Assembly (NCBI GenBank): GCA_028023455.1
Contig: JAQFVV010012446.1
Location: 7,503,501 to 7,567,500 of the forward strand
DNA length: 64,000 bases
DNA from: Epiperipatus broadwayi
Lineage: Eukaryota > Onychophora > Udeonychophora > Euonychophora > Peripatidae
Direction: 5' to 3'
The translations under genes and the position numbers were made by a program. Below the pieces are notes generated by a model that was given only the letters and a program-made list of their open reading frames with translations, ran no database searches and was not told the DNA's origin. The first letter of the stretch is position 1, and each line of letters begins with the position of its first letter. Positions 1 to 11,947 of the stretch are shown here, piece after piece.

Positions 1-926
1 TTTTTAAAAAGTTTGCTTCTTTCTTTCTTTTTTTTGATCTCGTAAACAATTTGAAGATTTATCTTTGGCAATCAGACAAAATTTTGTTAATTTTTGATGT
101 AAAATAATGACCTTTTTATTCTGAGCATTTACATTAGAAGACATATATTTACACTAGATATCATTATATTTTCCAATATAAACAACTTTGAACACATTAT
201 TTTTATATATTAAGCTTAAAAAAGCATTATTAATTAATGCTTATTTAATGCACACTTTAGAAGATATTTGCTTTTGGAACCTTGATAAAGTAGATTCAAC
301 ATACCGAGAAGTAACATTTTTTGTCAATGCTTAATGGGTGTTTAAATATTAATCACTTAGGACTAATAATTTGGTTTCATCTAAAATCCATGGCAGCTGC
401 TTTTATGTTTCAAAGACTATAATTTGTGAAATACGAGCATTGTGGCAAAAAAAAAAAAAAATGCATGTGCTGCATAAACCTGCATATCCACTGAACTAGG
501 ATATAATTAATTCCAGATATGGAGAAATATAAGTGCAAACACCCCAGGACAGTGTTGAATCTCAACATCAATCTAAGATAAGGTTAAACTATTTAGTAAT
601 TTGATTGAAAACTTTCCATTTTAAATTTACAAAAATCAATTAATTTAATTTAATTAGCAACAAAAAAAAAATCAATTTTTACTTAATGCAAAAAATTAAA
701 TATAAACATTAGTCTGTAGCAATAATAATAACAACAAAAAAGCCAAATTGTTTGATAATTTGATCATTCCTTTTTGCCCCAACAAAAATTAATGGATTTT
801 AATTTGACGGTAAAAAAAAAAAAGGACATTTTTAGAGAAACATTCTTTTAACAAAGTACTATTTAATTATTTAATTAATACAGGACTGTATACTAATTAA
901 AACTTTTCTATATGATATGTTGGACA
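1..926. other. AT-rich DNA, no gene seen
   Basis: Very AT-rich sequence with several A-runs of 10 or more (for example near 448 and 812). No reading frame with protein-like composition, no tRNA-like boxes and no splice-site pair that I can support. Confidence 0.6.
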
Positions 927-1238
927 ATTTCTGTCATCCATCATTTCATGTTGAATGTCTAGAAAATCTTAAACTTTATTTAAACTTTTCCAAATATAAA
1001 CACCCGTTAGTAATAATACATGTTAGCAGATTGCACATTTCAAGTAGTATCAAGTAGTAGTATTCTCCGTTCTTCTTCAGGTGTGACCAGTGAAAAAAAG
1101 TGAAGAATAATACCATTCCATACGTTGTGTAAACTACTAGCCTATATTATCAACTAACTTACTGTGTTATTACTAACAGTTGTTTATATTTGGAAAAGTT
1201 TAAAATTTTCTAGACATTCAACATTAAATGATAGAAAT
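927..1238. repeat. Inverted repeat, possible retroelement end
   Basis: Two arms of about 75-90 bp face each other at 927-1019 and 1163-1238. They share TTGAATGTCTAGAAAAT, the AAACTTTTCCAAATATAAAC block and GTTAGTAATA, the second arm in reverse complement. The last block recurs at 10517-10550, directly before the mariner-type element, and a weaker form occurs near 15895. The spacer holds TTCTTCTTCAGG, the reverse complement of the CCTGAAGAAG motif seen at PLE ends elsewhere in this window. I infer a decayed terminal repeat of a PLE-like element; that class is not proven. Confidence 0.45.
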
Positions 1239-2800
1239 AGTCAAACACATTATCACATCTAAAATACCATTGTTGCAAACCTTCAGACAAACACTAAAAC
1301 TTTTCAAATTTCATTTTTGCCATTATTTTCTAGGTAATTCTTTAAATCCAGAAAGGCTTGGGAACTGGATTAAGTATAGTTACCTATCTCATACTCACTA
1401 TTTGCGAAAGAATTAAGTTGATAATTTAACAGTATTTTAAAAAAAATGTTAAAATGTATATTATATATAAATATGAGCTTATTTCTAAATTACATAATGG
1501 AACAAAAAAATGACCTATTTAAATTGTTATATAATATTTATTGGTATTCAATATTGCAGATTTGTGATAAATTTAGGTTAACAATTTCCAATAAATAAGA
1601 TTTTTTTTTTTTTAAAAAAAATGTGTTCAATAACTAAACTAACTTTTAATATTTAATTTATTTGCAAAAAAAAAAAAAAGATTACAGATTTACTTTGACA
1701 ATTTTTAAAAATAGAATATTCATTGTGACTTTCAAAAAAAAAATCTAAATGAAAAAAGGTACATTAAAATTTAAAGAAAATATGTTTAAAGATGGATGTA
1801 TTTATGTATTACATAATCTATGCATGTCAAATTATTACAACAATTAACTGAACAAAGAAAAATTAAAAATATAATACTCTGACATTTTTTCATTTCAAGT
1901 CATTTCAAATAAGTAATCATTTATAAAAAAAACATTTTTAATAAAAAATAATAATGTTACAACACATTAGAAATTTCAGGAAACTATTTTTCCAATTCAA
2001 ATATCCTTCTGCAGAGTATCTCGCCTCCACAAGCCAAAAAAAAAAAAAACCCTTTGCCTCGAAATATGCAATAAATTTTGAATTTAAAATCTTTTATTAT
2101 ATAAGTGACACACCCTTTACTTTAAATACAAAAAAAAAAAAAGTTCAAAAATTTTATCTTATTACACAGGAATTCAGCATTCATTTTAAAGCAGTTAATA
2201 AAATTCTCTTTACCTTTCAAATGTCACAATGTCTGCACACATATAAATAATTTTCAACATGTAAATATATAAAATGGCAAATTAAAATATGAATATGCAA
2301 GCCAACTCTAAAAAAGCAACCCGTTGCCTAAACACTAACATGTATATCTTTCACTATGACATAAGAGATTGAGATTTCTATATTTTCATAACAATCCTCT
2401 ACCATACTTAAACAAATACATCTTTTATATATTTTGTAAATAAATACAAAGCAATAACGAATTCCTTAATTATATAATACATGACTTCAATAAGTTGTTT
2501 TATATTCAATATTTAACACAGATAAAAACAAGATAAAAATCAATGAAGTTTATAATTGTTATTGTGTATTATATACCTATATATTACTGTATTTTTAAAA
2601 AATAATGAAACGGCAGTGCTAAATTAAACAGGCTCAATAGATATTTAATTATTGTAATACTATAATTTTAAATAAAAGGTAGACAAACATATGATCCATT
2701 CAAGTATGACCTTGTGTGTATAAACAGTCTTAAGAGTATCTAAACAATTAAGATTTGATGAAAAATTACTATGATAGAAAACTGTTACAGAAACTTTAAT
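1239..2800. other. AT-rich DNA, no gene seen
   Basis: Low-complexity AT-rich sequence with many homopolymer A/T tracts. Short open frames here (for example 1954-2250) are rich in K, N, F and I and are interrupted by poly-A, as expected by chance in such DNA. Confidence 0.6.
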
Positions 2801-2860
2801 TAAGTTTCAAACTATATTTCTAAAACAAATATTTGTTTTAGAAATATATTTTGAAACTTA
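2801..2860. repeat. 60-bp near-perfect palindrome without spacer
   Basis: Bases 2801-2830 and 2831-2860 are reverse complements with one mismatch. The centre is CAAAT|ATTTG and the outer ends are TAAGTTTCAAA / TTTGAAACTTA. No spacer separates the arms, so the unit could extrude as a cruciform. It is not visibly part of a larger element. Confidence 0.85.
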
Positions 2861-3640
2861 CTTTTCTGGACTTTGAATTATGGACACTGTTAAAATTTTT
2901 TGAAAGGGAAATATTTGGAGCTACCATTTACTGTCAAAATTGACATGAATAAGCTAATCAATAAATTTCAAAAACACCCACATAAAATAAAACATAAAAA
3001 TGATTGAAAACAAATCTAAATTCAGCAGTTTTAACAATTGGGAAAAAATTAAATTTGCAACAAGGACACACATATTCTCAATAAATGTGATCAATACAAA
3101 CACTCAAAATTTTTATTAGCAATGATGGCAAATGGCTAAATTTAAAGCAAAGCAAAAAAAAAAAAAATGAAAATAATATAATTTTTTAAAAACCAAACCT
3201 GAAAATAACATATTTAGCAAATAATAATATTTGAAAAACAAATATTTTCAATAAATATGACAAACGAAATTAGCAATAATGGCAAATATTGATTTAAGAT
3301 TTGCATTGATCCATACGTATAAAAAATATTTGCTTTTCAACCATTGTTCACTAAATATATTACATTAAGGTTTGTTTTTTAAATAATCAATTATACTTTT
3401 TCTTTTTGATTTTTTATTTAAAAAAATGAAACTTAACAATTAGTTTAGTCTTATCTATTTTAGTATATAGATAATGATTTCATCTTATGGGTAGTACATA
3501 CACATAATGAAACGGAAACCTCCAATCCCTTTCTGTTTCACCATCAACCTAATGACCTACTCGTCTGAACTAGTTTCGAACCTATCTTAAATATAAAAAT
3601 GTTAAATGTAAAAATGTTATATATAAGTCGAGCGGGAAAA
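2861..3640. other. AT-rich DNA, no gene seen
   Basis: Simple AT-rich sequence. Near 3490-3590 complexity is slightly higher, but neither frame nor repeat could be recognised. Confidence 0.5.
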
Positions 3641-3845
3641 CTTTGCTATAATGGCCGCTTGAATTGCATCATCCATTTACATACGAAAACACGCTATAAT
3701 TAGACAGGTTTGATAAAATTATAGCGGAGAAATGCTCATAAATTATTATAAAATGTTTTATAAATTTTCAGTCAATTTTTAATTATATTCGCTATAATAT
3801 TCGTATGTGGATGGATAATTTAAACCTTGGAATAGCGGCAAAATG
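3641..3845. repeat. Hairpin repeat (small foldback)
   Basis: Left arm 3641-3700 and right arm 3789-3845 are imperfect inverted repeats. Shared blocks include CGCTATAAT, CATCCA, ACATACGAA and the outer TTTGC(T/C) with GCCGCT. The roughly 90-bp loop is AT-rich with no coding potential. This is consistent with a tiny non-autonomous foldback/MITE; no clear target-site duplication was identified. Confidence 0.55.
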
Positions 3846-4193
3846 ATTTATATATATATTTAAGTTAAAATAAAAAAGATATACTATAATGTAAAATGTT
3901 TTCTTTAAAATATATTTAACGGCTTTCTGATTTAATGTTTTACATATATAATTGAAACTAAAGTATTTTCTTTAAATTTGCTTTTTTTTTAAACAAATAA
4001 TTTGGTAAAAACAAATATGTTAAAAGTTATTTATTTCAGTAAAATTAAAATCCGTTTATAATTAAAAATGAGAATTTTGTGTAAACAAGAAATCAATTAG
4101 TGACGCACCCGGGTAAAAAGTAAAATCTAGTTTACTGATTGATTTTTGTTTGCACAAAAGACTTTATCATTAAATCAGAATACCGTTCCTTCT

Positions 4194-4407
4194 GCTAAGC
4201 TTTAACATTCTATAACACCTAAAAAGGAATTTAATTAATGAAACTGAATCAAATTATATAATTTATATATTTTAATAATTTTAAGTAATTAAATGTAACA
4301 CCTCGGAGACGTTATCTGTTGCAGAAATTGGATTATATTATTTTATTTAATTAAAAGTCAATTGGTCCCGAGGCTAATGAAATTCCAAAAAGGTGTTAAA
4401 GTTTAGT
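4194..4407. repeat. Inverted repeat around the start of an LTR-like unit
   Basis: CTTTAACA with ACACCTAAAAAGGAATTT at about 4198-4232 is mirrored by AAATTCCAAAAAGGTGTTAAAG at about 4380-4401. The inverted pair brackets the TGTAACACCTCGGAG block at 4294. It may be the ends of a small foldback or part of LTR secondary structure. Confidence 0.4.
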
Positions 4408-4745
4408 CGAAATGTATAAATAGGGCTTATTTTAAGCGGGAAGATAGACTCCATCTTGCTGTTGAATAGCTGTTAATATCAGAAGTCAAAATTGTTTAAT
4501 TTTACCATGTCTGGCTAAAGTCAGGCAAGAATTGCTGCAATTCCCGTGATGGAACGCCGAGTTCAATCCATCAAATGCCGAAGCAACAACCACACCAAAT
4601 AAAAGATGTCATAAGCCACGAAAAGAACTTGCCTTCGTTCCAACACCAGTTTAAATTGTCTCGCAACTGAATAAGAACATGCCATAAGCCGCCAAAGAAC
4701 TCACCTTCGTTCCAGCTCGAATCTATCCAGTCCAGCTAGAGAACT
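4294..4745 (+). mobile_element. LTR-like promoter unit (possible solo LTR)
   Basis: The sequence starts TGTAACACC, a common beginning of Ty3/gypsy LTRs. TATAAATA follows at 4415-4422 and AATAAA at 4598-4603, spaced as expected for the U3-R boundary and the polyadenylation signal of an LTR. Two imperfect tandem blocks (around 4572-4640 and 4655-4720) share CATAAGCC and CTTCGTTCCA. This part is more GC-rich than the surroundings. The 3' boundary, target duplication and a second LTR were not found, so this may equally be an unrelated repeat or a host promoter. Confidence 0.35.
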
Positions 4746-6329
4746 GTTATAATATTATTTAAAATAGCAGAGCTCTGTGAATTTCAAAAACAATCATTAT
4801 TTCTTCAAAAACAGGTTAGCTAACCATATTATCGAAACTTCTTTCTAAATTGTTTTCAAATAATCTTTAAATTTTATAATATGAAATACTTTTGTCAATT
4901 TCTGTGTTAATTAATGTTTTGCTATAGAATTTAATCACTGCAGTTATATTTTGCTTTTCTTTTGCTTATTTTTAATTATTATTAGTTGTGCCTATGTTTC
5001 GAAACGGCGTGCATTTAATTATAGAATATGTTTTTAAAGATATAAATTTAAAATCTTCGTATTATTATTTATATAGCGTCATTTCGTGCGCTGTTTCGAA
5101 ACCCAAATTCATATTTTGTCATTTAATAAATTAATTAATATAAATATAAAATGTGGCTTTTCAACCTTTAATTATTATATTGCTAAAGATTAAACTAGCC
5201 TGGAGTGCAATCATAAGTATATTTTTTTAGTAAAGTATTCGTAAGTCCCTTATTAAATATACTTTTCCTCCTTTTTAAAAGTTTAGTAGTTATAGATAAC
5301 TAAAGAGATTGAACGGGATAAAGTAAAGTTTGTATCTATATATTCCTGTCAGTAGCATATCGTATTTCTCATGCTACAGAAGAGTTGGCTCTTTTGATCA
5401 AGCTGATGATCTAGTGTTCATTTAATATATGATCTTTAATTTATAATATCCTTCGGCTTGGCGGATGTGGGATTTATTAATATTTTCTCGTTGTGCTGTT
5501 CTTTTTGATATATATATAAGATGGAGCCACGGCGTTGCCAGCACATCTTCTCTTATGGGTAGTGCAGTAGCGAAGTCTGAGCTACGGGCCAGATTAGCAC
5601 GTAAGTCCCCCGCCTCTGAACCAAATAAAGGTTCCCCATTAGCAGCATGACGACCGGTTATTGGGTAAACCGTTGTTTGTCACAAAAACCCTAAAACTAT
5701 TCTTCCATCCGCAGAGCCACTTTATTATTATACTTTACTTGTGCCTAGCATATTAGTAAAATCGTTATAGCCAACTCTTTCCTCCCTAATATGCAGTCTT
5801 CGGCATTGATCCGAAGCATTCTTGAAAACCCGTTCGATCTTAAGCTATCTGGGATGCTTTATAAGCCCATAGTTAATATATAAATTGATTATAGTCAGAT
5901 GTATTTAAGTTTCACTCCAGACTTGGTTTGATTTTACGTAAAAGAGCCACTCGAACTGATTATAAAAGGACATAACAAATAAGTTAATGTAGTGATTAGT
6001 TGTATAGCAGGATATTTGGCTCCATTAAATCATAGCCACAAACCTATTTGCCAACATCAATTATTGTTCAAATAGTCTAGAGAATGTTACTTTATAAATG
6101 AAATGCCTGTGTGCATTTGCCAACAACAATTGTCAATAAATATATTTTAATTCATCATATATCAGTTTCTGTCTCATTATTAAATCAATCCAATTCACTA
6201 ATTGCCCATAAGTATTCATTAGTAAAGCCCCTATTATTTAAATATGTTAGATTTTATCTGTGGAATGTCTAGTATTTACGTTGTTTATATATATGTTTAA
6301 GTCCATGAGTCTTATTGTTTTCTCCGATT
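4746..6329. other. No gene identified; scattered complex sequence
   Basis: AT-rich sequence with islands of higher complexity at about 5340-5720 and 5790-5860. A nine-base TTTCGAAAC motif occurs at 4997-5005 and 5094-5102 within short inverted surroundings. A 61-codon frame at 5465-5650 is not recognisable and lacks splice support. This may be remnant LTR-element sequence continuing from 4.3 kb. Confidence 0.4.
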
Positions 6330-6540
6330 TGCTAGTGGGCCGGATGAAGAATTAAATCTCGTGTGCTACCATTGTTATGTTATCCATTGGGTGTTAGATC
6401 TGGTGCTTGGAGAGTGGGTTCGAATCCAGGCTGGTCCCTGACCTAAATCTCGGGCTTGACTGGGTTTGAAGTACATTTTGTGAGTTCCAGCTCGTGTTAG
6501 ATGGATAAGCATGTTTTGACTGGCACAATAAGTATCTACT
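6330..6540 (+). mobile_element. tRNA-derived SINE
   Basis: GGTTCGAATCC at 6417-6427 is a textbook RNA polymerase III box B, with a degenerate box A-like segment about 35 bases upstream. The body ends in a segment reading TTTTGACTGGCACAATA. A related tail, GTTTTGACTGGTACAATA, occurs at about 44898-44915 and a weaker one near 61330, so this belongs to a dispersed family. The acceptor-stem and cloverleaf pairing of a functional tRNA are not evident, hence a SINE rather than a tRNA gene. Confidence 0.6.
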
Positions 6541-6679
6541 ATATATTTTTTACATCACAACCTCTCTTATTTAAATGCTTCCTCATCTCCAGAGGAACCA
6601 ATCTCTTGCTTTTGCCATTGTCAGTAAAGACTAGGATCTAACAGCCATCTTTTAACTATTACATTATTAAAGTTAATAA

Positions 6680-7145
6680 ATAGAAAAAAAACTACCTATG
6701 GTTTCAAACCCAGGCTAAGCTCACTTGTATAGATAATTACATCTGAGATTAGATCTGTTTCTATATATTTTTAATATCTCAGTTTTAGAACAACTTCACA
6801 CCCTTTTTACTCTTTACTTAGGAAGGTTGATACCAATCACCATAAGCCTTCTCATGATTATTTATATGCTTCCAAGAGCAATTATTTTCAGTCAACTCTA
6901 GCACCATCTATTGCAAGCTTGAATAATCAATAAACATCAGATGGTATAAAATCCCACCTTTCGAATGATTTGTGTTTGCTTTATAAATAAAGATTAAGTT
7001 TAAAACATTTACTAACTTATTTGGGCATGAAGGGGTCACTTTTTACACTTTATACTATTAAACTAATAACATAAAATAAAAATAAAAATCTCAGAATTTC
7101 AAACCCAGTGCTTGCATAGCTATATATATAGATCTGATAACAAAC
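6680..7145 (-). mobile_element. Two decayed tRNA-SINE fragments
   Basis: On the minus strand GGGTTTGAAACC (6700-6711) and GGGTTTGAAAT (about 7097-7107) resemble box B of tRNA genes. Each is followed upstream on + by a TATATAGATCTG-type stretch. Both are short and diverged; the sequence between them is AT-rich without features. Confidence 0.3.
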
Positions 7146-7674
7146 CTTAGTTGTACATCAAGAATACATGGAATGGTATTAATTTGGAACTGAATTTTGA
7201 CATCTCATCATCACCAAAATGTATTATTTATACTTAAATTCACACACATTAAAAAATAACAATAAGCACAATATAAAATATAAAAAATTCAGCAAGTGTC
7301 TATACATAATATGTGTATTTGAGATGATTCATAGAATCTTTTTAGTTAGTCCAACTATTTCCTACTAATTACTTTCTTTTTTAAATCTAAAATAGTAACC
7401 GAAACTTTTAATCACTATATGTTAAAATATTTAATTAATAACTGTTTACTAAAAAGCTAGTAAAAATGTCTCTGGGGAGGGGAGTTGTTTAATATATTAA
7501 TATGCATGTATCCCAAAAAGAAGGAGGAAAAATTGACAAAAGTATATCCAATAGATATTAAAATTATTTATATATAATATTTTCATATAATAAAGTGAAG
7601 TAATAAGAAAGCAAATTAGCAAATTTTTGGTTATAAAAATGCTACTCATATAAATATTTGCAATTATAAACAGA

Positions 7675-8420
7675 ATATAATATAAATGTATATTCTATGC
7701 ATACTAACAATAACTATCATTTAATATATATATATTTAATATTTGTTTACATTTATAATAACACATGGGTATTTTAAAGACAAACAGTTTATGATAGAAT
7801 ATATTAGAATACATATGTACTTCTACACACAAACACAAATTATAATTTAGACTTGCCAATGCTAGGCATTAATAATAAGCAGTCAATACACATATTTATG
7901 TATTGGACACTTGAACCCAAATTCTTTGATTTACTATTCAAAATGAACATATGGTCATTACCAACATTATATTTCATGAGATATAAGAGAAACATACTTA
8001 ACATTGATACTATATATGAGTTGTGCCACAGATCAGAAGAGAACCAAAAACATATATTCTTTAAATGTAGTAGCCTACAATACACTCAATCTTATATTAC
8101 AAAAATTTATCAGAAAAAGAATGCCATTATAAGTTCAATTATAGTCTTTTCCAAATGCATGCTTTATAGAAATAAAAAGTACAACATTCATACTATATGC
8201 ATTATGGTGTACTTATCTTTACAATAGTAGTGCAAGAAATTTTAACACATTTAAAAACAAAATTAGAGACAATAGAAGGGATAAAAAAATCACCCCATCA
8301 AACATTTTCGCAGCCACTTGGTCACTTGTCCATCAGTGCTCTAACCTCTCGTGAGATCAATTTTCTGTTTCCTATTTTATTGTCAATGTTTTTAATAATA
8401 GTATAATTTACTGAATGCTA
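7675..8420 (+). pseudogene. LINE 3' remnant with RT-associated zinc-finger segment
   Basis: An open stretch from 7853 to 8227 (up to 124 residues, 5' incomplete) reads LWSLPTLYFMRYKR, then IDTIYELCHRSEENQKHIFF with KCSSLQY. This is the pattern of the C-terminal zinc-finger segment found after the reverse transcriptase of many non-LTR retrotransposons: a hydrophobic-LPT stretch, C(x)n, E-x(2-3)-H-(I/L)-FF-x-C. The usual first CPLC is reduced to ELC. The frame then continues as ALWCTYL-like text in a shifted frame, so at least one frameshift is present. The leader at 7675-7810 recurs at 10047-10215, suggesting a second copy of the same element. No intact ORF or tail is seen. Confidence 0.5.
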
Positions 8421-10046
8421 TTGAAAAAAACTGAAATATTTGTATATAATTTTTTCCCCCCTTTAAACTGAAACATCTGTAGTTATATTTTTCCTTGAAT
8501 AAAGTTCCTTATAAACTAAAATTATTACATTATTTTAATCCAATAAAATATTGAATTATTTCATCATCTTAATTCAATAAAATCGTTAACCCAGATAGAT
8601 GAGCAAAAAATATTGGAATGTAGCTATATATGCATCCTATAATTACATTTTACAAACAATTTTCACTATTATTTGAAGACATTTTAAACAAAGATAAAAA
8701 GTACCTTTGACAATAATATGCTTCAAAGAACCAAATGGGTGTTATTTTCACAATTATCAAAATATATTTATAACAGAGAACATTTAAAAATGTTTAATAT
8801 TCACACAAATTTCAGTCTGTGTAAATTATCACAGTAAATCTACATATGTAGATATTAGCAACAATTGGACACTACCCATAGCTCTATAAACGATCTCATG
8901 ACAGACTAATGAACTTTTTTTGCTACATAATCAGTATTACTTCGGCATATAGGATTAATGATATTTAATGTGCTTTTTAAAAGTATTTGTATTATTATTT
9001 CTTATTTCAAATTTAATCATTACCATGCTTCTGAAGGCTTTTTATTGCCAAGTACTTTCCAATGAAGATATAGATTAGCATTTTTATGTAGCATGATCTA
9101 TTGAATGATAATAGCGAAAAAACTCGTGTCAGATTTAGTTCAGATATGAAAAAAAAAGAAGAAAAGAATGCCAAAAATGAATTTGCATCTATATTGCATT
9201 GCCTATGTTGAGGTTGAATAGCAGAATAAATTGCACACTCACTTTATGCAAGATTTTGTAGATCATGTTTTCTTCATTATGGAATCTGCATTGGCAGTTC
9301 AAAAGTTTATCAACAAAGCTTCTAATATTGTCATCAATTGGTTCAATTTTGTTGGGAAACTCGCTCACATACCATATCAGTCAAAGTAAGATCCACCAAT
9401 CACTGGAAATAAAATCATGGAAGTTACTAGGTGACAAATTCTCATCGTAAGACAACACCTGAGTCATTAATAATAAAAAAATCATGGATCTAGACTGATG
9501 ATGAATATTTGGCTTGAAGAAAAGCTCTGATTGCTGATATTTCTGTGTGCCGTGATGAGATAAGGATAATTTGCATCTAACTATTGAAAGAGAATGAGTA
9601 TCTAGTTAGTGATCCACTCCCATGAATGGCTAGATTATGGAAATTTAAATGTAAAAGGATTGTGACATTTGACTATAAACCAAAAGCATCATTATATTGA
9701 TCCAATGATGAAAACTCATATACAGGCAACCAGACTGAGGTCAACAGCAAGAGGCATGTCTTCAGATCCATCATAAACCGATTTAGCTTGGAAAATCTCA
9801 TGACAGAATAACAAACAAGACTTCTTTATAGCATTCTTCAAAGAAGCTCAACTTTCTGTCAATAACGTTAACAATATTATCTCCTAGAAATCTTAATTCT
9901 TATCAAATTATTTAACTACAGTATATTTATTTAGTATCATTTGTTTTGAAAATTTTAAAATTATGACCTCCATTATTTTCTATAGTTTTTTTTAAAATTA
10001 TTATGTTATTACTTAGTTTTGAAAATTTTGTTGACTAACAATGTAT
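8421..10046. other. No gene identified; decayed repeat likely at 9.2-9.9 kb
   Basis: 8421-9200 is plain AT-rich DNA. From about 9240 to 9860 base composition is more complex and stays partly open in short runs on both strands, as in an old transposase or retroelement copy. No family motif could be read in either direction, so it is left unclassified. Confidence 0.4.
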
Positions 10047-10215
10047 ACTATAAATGTATATTCAATGGATACTAACAATAACAATTGAAACAGACAAAAC
10101 TCTCCATACAGTAGTGTTTAGTGGTTTAATAAGAATTGTTTAATATACATACATTTAATATTTACTTTACAACAACATATGGATGTTTTAAAGATATGAA
10201 AAGTTTATGAATGGA
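10047..10215 (+). repeat. Second copy of the 7.7-kb repeat, with insertion
   Basis: Blocks such as TATAAATGTATATTC, GATACTAACAATAAC, TTTAATATTT and ATGTTTTAAAGA match 7680-7800 in the same order and orientation. A roughly 45-base extra piece at 10085-10130 carries CAAAACTCTCCATACAGTAG, the terminal sequence of the foldback family at 26.4 kb, so a foldback end has landed inside this repeat. Confidence 0.5.
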
Positions 10216-10774
10216 TAAGAAGTATATTGCTGAATTTTTTCATTGTGATCTGATAAAATCTTTAATTTGGAAAGAATAGTAAACTAAGAATGTTGAATTA
10301 AAAGGATTATCCTATAACATTTGTCATAAAATTAAAATAGACTTAATATTAAATAAATCTCTCCTCAAACATCAAGTTATATTTTTACAAATCATGTGTC
10401 AAAAAAAAATTAATAACTTATAATCTCTGGTGATGCAATTTTCCTTGTAATTATATGTTAAACTATCTTCAACATTTTGTTTAATTGTGAAATATTAGAA
10501 AAATTCAAACATTATTTATACTTTTCCAAATACATTAAAACTGTTAGTAATACCGTGTTTCCCTGAAAATAAGACCTAATGAGAAAATAAATCCTAGCAT
10601 GATTTTTCAGGATGCTTGTAATATAATCTCTAGTTAAGATCGTCACCCAGATGAACAAATTTCTTTTCGTTTGTTGAAGCCCACGATATATGTACTGAAT
10701 TATAAAGTAATGAATGTATAAATAAATATTATTGACATTATTGCTTTAAATATTATAATATAAATTATAATGTA

Positions 10775-10906
10775 CAAGCTTTGCAGAATATCCGCAACCC
10801 CAGAATGGTTTCTGCTACTGATGGCCTCAGCGAGGTGCTAGTATATTCACTGAGGATGCCTGTAATAGAAACTGTTCTGGGGTTGGGGATATTCTGCATA
10901 GCTTGC
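10775..10906. repeat. 130-bp hairpin within the mariner-type element
   Basis: The arms CAAGCTTTGCAGAATATCCG and its near reverse complement (ending TATTCTGCATAGCTTG) enclose a second matched segment, CAACCCCAGAA / TTCTGGGGTTG. The apex contains CTCAG / CTGAG. It would fold into one long interrupted stem, like a miniature foldback element or pre-miRNA-like hairpin. No conservation can be judged. Confidence 0.6.
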
Positions 10907-10995
10907 TAAGAGCTTATTTGCAAGCTCTATATATAACATTTGTAATACAAGCTTATTAAATTAAGTCATGTGATATCTGACTTGATTTTTTTGTA
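10907..10995 (+). repeat. Dispersed repeat also present at 53.15 kb
   Basis: The blocks AATACAAGCTT, TTAAGTCATGTGATATCTGA and CTTGATTT recur at 53148-53225 with a few substitutions (GTCATGTGACATCTGA). No coding content. It may be a fragment of a larger family that the mariner-type element either contains or was hit by. Confidence 0.5.
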
Positions 10996-11865
10996 ATTAT
11001 AATATACATATGTATTTTCCCATTGAACACTTTCAACAAACATAATTCTATGTGGATAGAGAAACAGTTACCTCTCAGCCAAATTTTGGACTTAAGATAA
11101 CCAGTTTATTGACTTCATGAATGATTTTTAAAATTTTACATATCACAAATCAGTATATTGGACAATTTATAATTTCATTTATGTAATTTTAGATACTTAT
11201 TTTATTTATATTTAATTCTTAGATTTAGAATGTTTGATTTAGTTTTAGAATTTGATGGTTGTAGCTTTTAAATATTCAAGATAAATCAGCTTTGTTTCTT
11301 AAATATTTTTTTTCCTCCCCTAAAAGAGTTTAAATAATGGAAGTGATTTTAATGATTAAAGTTTAGTTTAAGTTAAATCAATCTTTCTCCTAAAGAAGTT
11401 TTAAAAAGGAATAAGCAAGTGAAGCCATTACAAGTAATTTGGAAAGTATTTAAAATGTGCACCTTGATAATGGATGGATGTGGTTGTGTCTTATACAAAT
11501 CTTTGTAATTCAACATACTATGTGTTGTAACAGTCATACTTAATGCAGTGTAAAATACAGAAAGGTTTATTGAATTTTAATGCATGCATTTTTTCATCAC
11601 TTTTGTATGAATAATCATTCTTAACTGTAATCATTTTTGTCACCTCACCTATCTCATAAGTCTTCAATTAACACTTGATTTAATGGTAGATTTAATATTT
11701 TGATAAGTTTTGTACTTTAATAAATATAAATATCCCAGTGTATATCAGTAGTTGAAAATTCAAATATTCACAGAGAGTGTTCCTGAAAAAACATGTTTGG
11801 AAGGTTGATTTGAGAGTTTGAATAAATGCATATTTTTTGTACATGAAAAAATAAAACATGTCAAA

Positions 11866-11947
11866 TGTTGGTGGTAGAGTGGTCAGCACAGCTGCCTTAC
11901 AAGAAGTTGTCCCGGGTTAGCAGGTTCGCTTCCCGGCCGATGCTATG
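11866..11947 (+). mobile_element. tRNA-derived SINE (family 2)
   Basis: GGTAGAGTGGTCAGCA is a box A-like start and GGTTCGCTTCCCGG a box B-like core, followed by CCGATGCTATGTCACAT and a poly-A run. The same order (TGGTAGCCAAGAGGTCAG, GGGTTCACTTCCCAGCCG, ATGCTTTGACATATG, A-run) appears at 62576-62670. It lies wholly inside the mariner-type element. Confidence 0.6.

Noticed and set aside
5465-5650. 61-residue ORF in a GC-richer patch
   Set aside because: No recognisable domain, no splice context; left as unclassified sequence.
6417-6427. Functional tRNA gene suggested by GGTTCGAATCC and other box B matches
   Set aside because: No acceptor-stem or anticodon-arm pairing around any of them; tails and repetition point to SINEs.
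9240-9860. Decayed transposase gene
   Set aside because: Composition suggests an old element but no conserved block could be read on either strand.
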